From Algoriphagus halophilus (GTDB lineage: Bacteria; Bacteroidota; Bacteroidia; Cytophagales; Cyclobacteriaceae): 64,000 bases of DNA. This document shows positions 55,918 to 62,897 of this stretch, one piece after another; within the stretch, counting starts at the first letter, position 1; each line of letters opens with the position of its first letter. Position numbers and translations under genes: made by a program. Under the pieces are notes generated by a model. The model did not search any database and was not told the DNA's origin. It saw nothing but the letters and a program-made list of their open reading frames with translations. The stretch spans positions 372,001 to 436,000 of the forward strand of contig NZ_FSRC01000003.1 in NCBI RefSeq assembly GCF_900129785.1. The letters are read 5' to 3'.

Positions 55918-56664
55918 ATGGCGAAAATAACACTTGAAGCTCCCGTATTTAGTGTAGAAGCTGCTTTGGAGGCAGCAACTTATGGAGTAAATAGACTTGA
56001 ATTATGTTCTAATTTTCCAGAAGGTGGAGAAACACCAAGTGCGGGCATGCTCAAGTTTCTAAAATCTGAAGTGGATATCCCGGTTTTTGTAATGATTAGG
56101 CCTAGTGGAGGTAATTTTGCTTATACACAAAAGGAGCTAATGGTTATGAAAAGGGATATTGAATTGCTTGGGGAGTTGGGGGCTGATGGGTTTGTATTTG
56201 GTGTTCTAACCAATGAAGGGAGTGTAAATGTTGCTGCTTGTGAAACATTAATCCGGACTGCCTCAGGTAGGCCTTGTACTTTCCATAGGGCATTTGATGC
56301 ATTGTCAGATCAATTTGAAGCACTTGAAATAATTAAGAGCTTGGGGTTTCAAAGAATACTTACTTCAGGCGGTAAAAACTCAGTAACTGAGGGGTTGGAT
56401 GTGATTCTTGCCTTAATTAATAAGGCAAATGGAGGAATTTCCATCATGCCTGGTGGAGGAACTAAGCCTGAACATGTTTCGGTTTTATCTAAAACTGGCC
56501 ATTTAACAGATATCCACGCTTCATGTAAAACCTGGAAAAAAAGCCCAAACAACTATGTCAATCCAGATGTTTCTTTTTCTGATGACCCAGAAGCTTTCCT
56601 GAAAGATTTAAGGGTAGATCAAGAAACTGTATCCCAATTTTTAGATGCGATCGAATCTATATGA
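55918..56664 (+). CDS. cutC: CutC family protein
   Basis: TIM-barrel protein of 248 residues, named for copper homeostasis in E. coli. Conserved segments: NRLELCSNFPEGGETPS, MIRPSGGNFAYT, PCTFHRAFDAL, RILTSGGKNSV and DIHASCKTWKK. Residues such as Arg in IRP and His/Arg/Asp in FHRAFD line a barrel pocket, as an enzyme would. The N-terminal Cys-Cys I recall from E. coli CutC (ICCYS) is replaced by APVFS here. Joined to glycosylasparaginase (1-base gap) and overlapping the next gene by 4 bases. A role in the amide/glycan pathway is more likely than copper handling; that is inference. Confidence 0.92.
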   Translation: MAKITLEAPVFSVEAALEAATYGVNRLELCSNFPEGGETPSAGMLKFLKSEVDIPVFVMIRPSGGNFAYTQKELMVMKRDIELLGELGADGFVFGVLTNEGSVNVAACETLIRTASGRPCTFHRAFDALSDQFEALEIIKSLGFQRILTSGGKNSVTEGLDVILALINKANGGISIMPGGGTKPEHVSVLSKTGHLTDIHASCKTWKKSPNNYVNPDVSFSDDPEAFLKDLRVDQETVSQFLDAIESI

Positions 56665-58214
56665 ATTCTTTCCGTTTAATAGCCATTTATTCACTGATTC
56701 TGCTAGGAGCGGTTTTCTGTAAGCCGATTTCTGAGCGAAAACAACCTCCGCCAACGCTTGAGCAGCTAGCCTCCGAAGACTTAAATTTGAATGGAGAGCA
56801 ATTAGCAAATGCATATTGTGCAACTTGTCATCTAAAGCCAGAGCCTCAGATTTTAGACAAATCTACATGGAAAGACAAAGTTCTGCCAGATATGAGGAAA
56901 AGGATGGGGCTTTATTTAGAAGAGGATTTTGGTACTATCATGCCCATTGATATGGATGTGCCAAAAGGGATTTATTCTGATATTCCTTTTATAAATAAAG
57001 ATAATTGGGAAAAACTCAAGACCTATTATTTAGACAATGCGCCAGATATTCCCAACCCACAAGCTGATAAGGCCTCCATCAATTTAGGGGTTCCTGGTTT
57101 CGAAATAGTCCGGCCTAAATTCACAAACTTTTACCCTGATTTAGTTACACTTTTGAGAGTGGAACCTAGTTCTGGTAAACTTTGGTTGGGACATCGTTTC
57201 AAATCGATTTTTGTGCTAGATCCAAGTCGTAATTTTCAAATCTTGGATTCTATCGCGACAGATACCGCTCCAATAGATATTCATTGGGATAAGAGCTCCA
57301 ATTCATTTGAATTGTTGACCATGGGGGTGATGGATCCCTCTAATGATTCCTCTGGGGTTGTAAATGAATTTTATAAATCAGGACAAGATTGGAAAAGTAA
57401 GCCCGTTTTGGAAAACCTGAAAAGACCAGTCAATCTGGAATATGCAGATTTTAATGGAGATGGGATACTGGATAAAGTAGTCTGCGAGTTTGGGAATCAT
57501 GTTGGAGAGTTAAGTTTGTATCTATCGAATGGGGATCATTGGGAGAAACAGGTATTGAAAAATTCTCCAGGAGCTAGGAGGGTAGTCATTGAGGATTTGG
57601 ATGATGATGGTGATTTGGATATTCTAGTTTTAATGACACAAGCAAATGAAGGTTTTTTTGCTTTCTTAAATCAAGGGGAGGGAGAATTTAGAGAAAAGAT
57701 CTTATTAAGATTTCATCCAGCATTTGGATCAAGTGATTTCCAATTTCTGGATGTTAACCAAGACGGCCTAAAGGATCTTATTTTGGTCAATGGGGATAAT
57801 GCGGATCTATCTCAGGTTTTGAAAAGCTTTCATGGAGTGAGAATCTTTTTAAACCAAGGTGATTTAGATTTTGAACCTTCTTGGTTTTATCCCATGCATG
57901 GGGCGAGTGGCCTTGAAATAGATGATTTTGATCAAGATGGAGATCAAGATTTTTTTGTACTCTCATTTTTTCCAGATCAAAATCAAAGCCCAAAACAAAA
58001 CCTACTTTATTTTCAACAGAATGAGAAGATGGATTTTCAAGCTTATTCACCAGTAATTGAAGAGGATTCACATTGGCTTACAATGACCAAAGGGGATTTA
58101 GATGCCGATGGTGACCTTGATTTGGTGGTGGGAGTTTTTGAATTTGATGATTTATATAAACAACCTCAGGAGGCATGGTCTCCTATTGTGGTTTTTAAAA
58201 ATCAAAAGAAATAA
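56661..58214 (+). CDS. FG-GAP repeat protein with N-terminal heme CxxCH site
   Basis: 517 residues. Hydrophobic N-terminus SLILLGAVFC with Cys20, a non-standard lipobox (Phe at -1). A heme site CATCH is at residues 53-57, within LANAYCATCHLKPEP, followed by the ~65-residue helical part. Then FG-GAP-like repeats with Ca loops: DFNGDGILDKVV, DLDDDGDLDILV, DVNQDGLKDLIL, DFDQDGDQDFFV, DLDADGDLDLVV. So a c-type cytochrome-like domain is fused to a beta-propeller, an uncommon mix. Its ATG lies within cutC, so it is translated in the same operon. Possible exported electron-transfer or binding protein; function unknown. Confidence 0.88.
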   Translation: MNSFRLIAIYSLILLGAVFCKPISERKQPPPTLEQLASEDLNLNGEQLANAYCATCHLKPEPQILDKSTWKDKVLPDMRKRMGLYLEEDFGTIMPIDMDVPKGIYSDIPFINKDNWEKLKTYYLDNAPDIPNPQADKASINLGVPGFEIVRPKFTNFYPDLVTLLRVEPSSGKLWLGHRFKSIFVLDPSRNFQILDSIATDTAPIDIHWDKSSNSFELLTMGVMDPSNDSSGVVNEFYKSGQDWKSKPVLENLKRPVNLEYADFNGDGILDKVVCEFGNHVGELSLYLSNGDHWEKQVLKNSPGARRVVIEDLDDDGDLDILVLMTQANEGFFAFLNQGEGEFREKILLRFHPAFGSSDFQFLDVNQDGLKDLILVNGDNADLSQVLKSFHGVRIFLNQGDLDFEPSWFYPMHGASGLEIDDFDQDGDQDFFVLSFFPDQNQSPKQNLLYFQQNEKMDFQAYSPVIEEDSHWLTMTKGDLDADGDLDLVVGVFEFDDLYKQPQEAWSPIVVFKNQKK

Positions 58215-58334
58215 TATTTTGTTTTAAGTGTAAATATATTATCAATTTATTGAATATATAAGGATTAGTGATTTCTGTTTTGATAAATGCTAATTTTTCA
58301 GTAAATTATTTTTCACCTTAAAATTATTTCATCT

Positions 58335-58796
58335 ATGGTAAAGAGTTTCCAAGGAGTAAGAATGGTGGAGCCCAAAAAATCTCCTGCAACCCAAATTTTA
58401 GTAAAAGATCATATGAGTACCAATTTGGTCACTTTTCATCCGGATGATACCATTGACAAGGTGTTGGACGTTTTGACTAAAAGGAAAATCTCCGGTGCCC
58501 CTGTTGTAGACGAATCAGGTGCTTTGATTGGAATTATTTCAGAGGTGGATTGTTTAAAAGAAATAATAAAAGGCAAGTATACCAATACTCCAAAATTCCC
58601 TGGTAAAGTGAAAGAGCATATGAGTACCGATGTGATTACCTTAGGTCAGGAATTATCGCTTTTTGATGCTGCACAAAAGTTTTTGGAACTAAAAATCAGG
58701 AGATTTCCAGTATTGAAAGATGGAGTGTTAATTGGTCAAATAAGTTTAAGTGATGTCATAAGGGCTTTTCCTAAACTCAAACAAACAACCTGGTAG
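58335..58796 (+). CDS. Two-CBS-domain protein
   Basis: 153 residues; two CBS domains, about 22-80 (VKDHMSTNLVTFHPDDTIDK, then ISGAPVVDESGALIGIISEV) and 92-150 (VKEHMSTDVITLGQELSLFD, then RRFPVLKDGVLIGQISLSDV). Stand-alone CBS pairs bind adenosine ligands and regulate partners; no partner is visible. Cytoplasmic. Ends at a strong hairpin shared with metZ. Confidence 0.92.
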   Translation: MVKSFQGVRMVEPKKSPATQILVKDHMSTNLVTFHPDDTIDKVLDVLTKRKISGAPVVDESGALIGIISEVDCLKEIIKGKYTNTPKFPGKVKEHMSTDVITLGQELSLFDAAQKFLELKIRRFPVLKDGVLIGQISLSDVIRAFPKLKQTTW

Positions 58797-58801
58797 AAAT
58801 A

Positions 58802-58838
58802 GAAAGCGCCCCCATATAATACTTATGGGGGCGCTTTC
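58802..58838. terminator. Bidirectional terminator between CBS gene and metZ
   Basis: A perfect 14-bp stem, GAAAGCGCCCCCAT (58802-58815) with ATGGGGGCGCTTTC (58825-58838), loop ATAATACTT, and T-rich sequence after it. The stem is unusually GC-rich for this region. Confidence 0.9.
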
Positions 58839-58849
58839 ATTTTGATTTT

Positions 58850-60022
58850 TTATTTGGATAAGTGCAAGGCTCTCTCTACATCTTCAATAATATCATCCAC
58901 ATGTTCTAGTCCTACGGATAGTCTTACGAGTCCATCAGAAATCCCGACTCTTGCCCGTTCTTCTACCGATAATTTGCTATGGGTAGTAGAAGCCGGGTGA
59001 GTAATAATACTTCTACTATCCCCTAGATTGGCAGTAATTGAAATCATTTGAAGATGATCAATAAATTTCCTTGCACGCTCTTCTCCACCTTTTACGGTCA
59101 AAGTAATAATGCCTCCACCATGTTTCATTTGTTTGATGGCCAAATGATGTTGGGGATGTGATTTTAAGAAAGGATATTTTACGTTTTCTAATTCTGAATT
59201 CCCTTCAAAATACTGGGCAGTCTTTAAAGCGTTTTCGCAATGTCTGTCCATTCTCACCCCCAGGGTTTCCATACTTTTGGAAAGTATCCAAGCATTAAAT
59301 GGGGAAATAGCAGGCCCAGTATGTCTGGTGAAAAACTGCACTTCCTTCATTAATTCTGCGGTTCCAAGAATCAAGCCTCCAAGCACTCTTCCCTGACCAT
59401 CAATATATTTCGTGGCACTATGGGTGACAATATGTGCGCCCCATTTAGCGGGTTGTTGTAAATAAGGAGTAGCAAAACAATTGTCCACTACCAATATCAG
59501 ATTATGTACCTTGGCGAAGTTGCCCGCCCATTCCAAATCAATAATTTCCAGTCCAGGGTTGGACGGAGTCTCAATAAAAAGCATTTTGGTGTTAGGCTGC
59601 ACTAACTTTTCCCAGTTGTCAATATCAGAAATATCCCCATAAGTTGAGGTGATGCCCCATTTAGGAAATACTCGAGTTAACAATTGGTGCGTAGACCCGA
59701 ACAAAGATCTTGATGCTAGGACATGATCTCCCTGTTGTAATAAAGAAGCAATACTTCCAAACATGGCTGCCATTCCAGATGCTGTGGCAATACCCATCTC
59801 AGTACCTTCTGCTGCACAGATTTTCTCAATTAGATCGCTTGAATTGGGATTGGCATATCTTGAATAAATATTACCCTGTATCTCTTCAGAAAAGGTAGCT
59901 CTTGCTTCTTCGGCAGATTCAAATGTAAAGCTGGAAGTAAGGTAAATCGGAGCTGAATGCTCCTTTTGATTCGATTTCGACGGAGTGATTCGGATGGAAT
60001 TAGTTTCAAAATGCTTGCTCAT
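58850..60022 (-). CDS. metZ: O-succinylhomoserine sulfhydrylase (PLP, Cys/Met metabolism)
   Basis: 390 residues from ATG at 60022 (a GTG one codon earlier is the longest frame). PLP fold type I: YSRYANPNSSDLIEKICAAE, SGMAAMFGSI, the PLP Asp in VVDNCFATPYLQ and the Schiff-base Lys in HSATKYIDGQGRVLGG. The IDGQGRVLGG segment typifies MetZ-type sulfhydrylase, which makes homocysteine directly from O-succinylhomoserine and sulfide. Cystathionine gamma-synthase or O-acetylhomoserine enzyme are close alternatives. A SAM riboswitch in its leader supports methionine synthesis. Confidence 0.95.
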   Translation of the reverse strand: MSKHFETNSIRITPSKSNQKEHSAPIYLTSSFTFESAEEARATFSEEIQGNIYSRYANPNSSDLIEKICAAEGTEMGIATASGMAAMFGSIASLLQQGDHVLASRSLFGSTHQLLTRVFPKWGITSTYGDISDIDNWEKLVQPNTKMLFIETPSNPGLEIIDLEWAGNFAKVHNLILVVDNCFATPYLQQPAKWGAHIVTHSATKYIDGQGRVLGGLILGTAELMKEVQFFTRHTGPAISPFNAWILSKSMETLGVRMDRHCENALKTAQYFEGNSELENVKYPFLKSHPQHHLAIKQMKHGGGIITLTVKGGEERARKFIDHLQMISITANLGDSRSIITHPASTTHSKLSVEERARVGISDGLVRLSVGLEHVDDIIEDVERALHLSK

Positions 60023-60133
60023 CACGGAATGCCTTATTTATTGGTATGACATAGATAGGCTCTAGTTAGTTTGAGAAAGTCAAACCAAAAGCGGTCAAAT
60101 CGAACTAAAAAGGGGATTTTTGTTTTTAAAGCC

Positions 60134-60237
60134 AATTTATAGTTCCCGCTAAGGGTAGGACTTGGCACCTTTCCGCCCAAGGGGGATGGTTGCCAGAGGG
60201 TCAATGAGCCTATTCTCTCGCCTCTTCTTTATAAATC
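60134..60237 (-). ncRNA. SAM-I (S-box) riboswitch in metZ leader
   Basis: On the - strand: P1 5' arm ATTTATA (60236-60230) pairs with TATAAAT (60141-60135). Between them stand AAGAAGAGGCGAGAGAATAGG, then CTCATTGACCCTCTGGCAACC, and AAGGTGCCAAGTCCTACCC. The GGCAACC and GGTGCCAA-TCCTACC blocks and their order match the S-box core, though the 5' part (GAAGAGGCGAGAG) differs from the AAGAGAGGTGGAGGG typical of Firmicutes. It lies ~110 bases before the metZ ATG. Ligand-bound folding is expected to reduce expression when SAM is high; the expression platform between 60133 and 60023 has no clear terminator, so translational control is a possibility. Confidence 0.85.
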
Positions 60238-60254
60238 AGTTGCCTGAAGTGATA

Positions 60255-60262
60255 CAAAGTAA
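60255..60262 (-). promoter_or_regulatory. Likely promoter for the riboswitch-metZ transcript
   Basis: TTACTTTG on the - strand matches TAnnTTTG in 7 of 8 positions, with TTTGG about 20 bases upstream as a -33 box. The start would fall near 60248, just before the riboswitch. A small hairpin ACCCG/CGGGT (60263-60277) lies within the spacer. Confidence 0.4.
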
Positions 60263-60277
60263 ACCCGTGTTTCGGGT
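60263..60277 (-). terminator. Possible weak terminator after pth
   Basis: ACCCG and CGGGT form a 5-bp stem with a 5-base loop, 19-33 bases after the pth stop on the - strand, followed by TTACTTTG. Short and without a firm T-run; it overlaps the proposed metZ promoter spacer. Confidence 0.3.
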
Positions 60278-60295
60278 ATTTCCAAATCTATTGAT

Positions 60296-60856
60296 TTAAT
60301 TATTGTATTGATTCATCGTTCGTTCGATTCCTATCGTACAAAATGACAATATCATCTCGATGGCTTTATCCATGATGAGAGGAAGTTCTATAAATTCATC
60401 TTGCGTAAACTTGCCTAACACATAATCGACCTGCCTTCCTTTTGGATAATCATCCCCAATACCCATTCTCAATCGGGGGTAGTTTTGTCCCCCAGTCAGT
60501 GCTTCAATATTTTTCAGGCCATTATGCCCGGCAGCACTACCCTTTGGTTTCATTCGAAGACTTCCAAAAGGAATGGCTACATCATCAACCAGAACCAAGA
60601 CATTTTCTTTGGGGATATTCAGTTCCTTCATCCAGTAGTTCATGGCTTTCCCACTGAGGTTCATATAGGTAGTAGGCTTGATCAAGTGGATGGACCTTCC
60701 TTTGTATTTAAATTCTGATTTAAAGGCAAGTCGATTACTTTCCCAAGAAATGGATTCTTTGTCTGCGAGCCGATCTACAGTAAGAAAACCAATATTATGT
60801 CGAGTCAATTCGTATTCAGGCCCGATATTTCCCAAGCCTACAATGAGGTATTTCAT
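60296..60856 (-). CDS. pth: Peptidyl-tRNA hydrolase
   Basis: 186 residues. Catalytic His is in ELTRHNIGFLTVD near the N-terminus. Other conserved segments: YLIVGLGNIGPEY, KPTTYMNLSGKAM, LVDDVAIPFGSLRMKPKGSAAGHNGLK and RLRMGIGDDYPKG. Releases tRNA from stalled peptidyl-tRNA. Follows rplY; a terminator lies between them, but read-through from prs-rplY is possible. Confidence 0.97.
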   Translation of the reverse strand: MKYLIVGLGNIGPEYELTRHNIGFLTVDRLADKESISWESNRLAFKSEFKYKGRSIHLIKPTTYMNLSGKAMNYWMKELNIPKENVLVLVDDVAIPFGSLRMKPKGSAAGHNGLKNIEALTGGQNYPRLRMGIGDDYPKGRQVDYVLGKFTQDEFIELPLIMDKAIEMILSFCTIGIERTMNQYNN

Positions 60857-60880
60857 AAGAGGGGTTGATCAATGCGTAAA

Positions 60881-60916
60881 AATAAAAAATCCTGCCCGTT
60901 TTAAAGGGCAGGATTT
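60881..60916 (-). terminator. Rho-independent terminator after rplY
   Basis: AAATCCTGCCC and GGGCAGGATTT form an 11-bp stem with an 8-base loop; on the - strand it is followed by TTTATTTTT. Confidence 0.88.
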
Positions 60917-60936
60917 CTGTGTTGATGCTATGAAGA

Positions 60937-61515
60937 TTAAGCTTCTTCAGTTTTCTTTCCTCTAAGTGCTCTTGGAATACCGATCGTAACAAGAGAAACA
61001 TTAGGGCTAGTTAGGATTTCGAATCCATCAGCTGATAATTCAGCTACTTTGAAAGATTTACCTAAATCAAGGTTTGAAATATCTGCTTCGATAAAATCAG
61101 GAAGTTGAGATGCCAATCCTTTTACTTTAAGCTTTCTTGTTTTGAATTCAAGCTTACCACCTTTTGCGATACCTGGAGAGTTACCAACAACTTTTACAGG
61201 AATTTCAAATTTGATTGGCTTGTCTTCAGTATAAGCCATGAAATCTGCATGAAGCAAAGTTTCACTTACTGGGTGGAATTGCGCATCTTTCAAAACAGCC
61301 TTTACGATTGTTCCTTCAATGTTCAATTCTACTAAATGTACTTCTGGAGTGTAAATCAAATCTCTAAACAAAATGATTGGAGAAGAGAAGTGGATTTGCT
61401 CAGGAATACCTGGTCCATAAACTACACAGGGAACATTGCCGCTTTCTCTGATTTCATTTAGAGAGGCACTGTCGAGATTTGCTCTTTTAAACCCTATAAT
61501 CTCAAGTGTTTTCAT
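60937..61515 (-). CDS. rplY: 50S ribosomal protein L25/general stress protein Ctc
   Basis: 192 residues, the long Ctc form with L25 N-domain (~1-90: RANLDSASLNEIRESGNVPC, VVYGPGIPEQIHF, HADFMAYTEDKPI) and C-terminal beta domain (LPDFIEADISNLDLGKSFKV). It binds 5S rRNA. Ends EEA after a basic RGKK. The prs gene lies upstream with a 27-base gap, the common Bacteroidota order prs-rplY-pth. Confidence 0.95.
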   Translation of the reverse strand: MKTLEIIGFKRANLDSASLNEIRESGNVPCVVYGPGIPEQIHFSSPIILFRDLIYTPEVHLVELNIEGTIVKAVLKDAQFHPVSETLLHADFMAYTEDKPIKFEIPVKVVGNSPGIAKGGKLEFKTRKLKVKGLASQLPDFIEADISNLDLGKSFKVAELSADGFEILTSPNVSLVTIGIPRALRGKKTEEA

Positions 61516-61542
61516 AAGATATATATTTAATAAAATTGGTTC

Positions 61543-62469
61543 TTAAATGAATAAAGAACTGATAGAAGTGTGACCCGTTACCGCATGTATAGCTTTGGCA
61601 AATAAGTCTGCTACTGTCAATACTTTAATTTTTGAAGATTTTTGTTTTAAAGGGATGGTGTCTGTGATCACCAATTCTTCCAAAACTGAATTTTCAATAT
61701 TTTCATAAGCCTTTCCAGAAAGAACGCCATGAGTTACTATGGCTCTTACGGAAGTAGCTCCTTTTTCCATGATGATTTGAGCTGCTTTGCACAAGGTTCC
61801 GGCAGTATCCACCAAATCATCCACTAAAATCACGTCTTTCCCTTCAACATCCCCGATTACCTGCATTGAAGCAATTTCATTGGCTCTTTTTCTGTGCTTA
61901 TCACAGACTACCATTTCCACTTCAAAGTGCTTAGCATAGGCTCTTGCTCTTGCAACTCCCCCGACATCTGGTGCCGCGAAAATCATGTTGTTTAAGCTGA
62001 GTCCGCTCAAATAGGGCACAAAGATAGCTGATCCATTCAAGTGATCCAAAGGTAGGTCAAAAAAACCTTGAATTTGTCCAGCATGTAGGTCGCAAGTCAT
62101 AATCCTGTCTGCTCCTGCTGAGGTAATCATATTGGCAATTGCTTTCGCTGCAATGGAAACCCTTGGACGGTCTTTTCTATCTTGTCTGGCATATCCAAAG
62201 TAAGGAATAACAGCACATACCTTATAAGCACTTGCTCGCTTAGCAGCATCTATCATTAGGCAAAGTTCCAAAAGATTGTCACTTGGTGGGTTCGTGCTCT
62301 GGATTAAAAACACAGTGCATCCTCGAATTGACTCATCAAAGCTTGGAGACATTTCCCCATCGCTGAATTTTGACATGGTTAGATCGCCAAGTTTTTTACC
62401 GTAGTTTTTTGCTATTTTTTCTGCTAAAACAAGGCTGTTTCCGCCTGAGAAGATTTTGACTTCGGACAT
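61543..62469 (-). CDS. prs: Ribose-phosphate pyrophosphokinase
   Basis: 308 residues. Makes PRPP from ribose 5-phosphate and ATP. Motifs: FDESIRGCTVFLIQST, RQDRKDRPRVSIAAKAIANM (flexible and catalytic region), DLHAGQIQGFFD, and the PRPP loop VDDLVDTAGTL. First gene of the prs-rplY(-pth) unit; a TATTTTTG box lies upstream. Confidence 0.98.
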   Translation of the reverse strand: MSEVKIFSGGNSLVLAEKIAKNYGKKLGDLTMSKFSDGEMSPSFDESIRGCTVFLIQSTNPPSDNLLELCLMIDAAKRASAYKVCAVIPYFGYARQDRKDRPRVSIAAKAIANMITSAGADRIMTCDLHAGQIQGFFDLPLDHLNGSAIFVPYLSGLSLNNMIFAAPDVGGVARARAYAKHFEVEMVVCDKHRKRANEIASMQVIGDVEGKDVILVDDLVDTAGTLCKAAQIIMEKGATSVRAIVTHGVLSGKAYENIENSVLEELVITDTIPLKQKSSKIKVLTVADLFAKAIHAVTGHTSISSLFI

Positions 62470-62897
62470 ATTCGGTGGTTTATTCGGAGAAGAAAGAAAG
62501 GTTTCAGAGGCAAAAATAGTAAAAATTGATGGTAAGGCTAAATCAAATGGAATTCATTCAAAATATATGTTTGCAAAGACTTTATTTGATTGGAATTTTC
62601 ATTCTTTAATCAAGATGAAATAGACTTTAGGGACCTGATTTCTGAAGGGTCTCTTGTACAACCCTCCGTTTGCCCATGTTTATCATTCCAAATAAAACTT
62701 AATTTTTGGTCTTGTTTCGATCTGAAAATCGATGATTTATTTTAAAAATTTGAAATTTTTCTATTTCAATTAAACTTCATTGACGTATAGTTCCGATCCT
62801 GTAAAAAAAGACAGAAAGTATGTAAGTGGAATGCAAACCTTTTTTTTTCATAGTATTTTAGAAATGGTTTAATCAACCATCAACCAAAAATTATCAC
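62470..62897. other. 428-base non-coding region between prs and the M14 gene
   Basis: AT-rich, with no reading frame of merit. It holds the prs -7 box (62511-62518) on one side and, before the M14 start, a hairpin ATGGTT-TAATC-AACCAT (62864-62880) that ends 17 bases before the ATG. A nine-T run lies at ~62839. Nothing else recognised. Confidence 0.6.
62511..62518 (-). promoter_or_regulatory. Bacteroidota-type -7 element for prs
   Basis: TATTTTTG on the - strand matches TAnnTTTG, 42 bases before the prs ATG. Confidence 0.5.

Noticed and set aside
50563..58214. Whole susCD region as a mobile or transferred island
   Set aside because: No integrase, repeats, tRNA edge or base composition change is visible; codon use looks like the neighbours.
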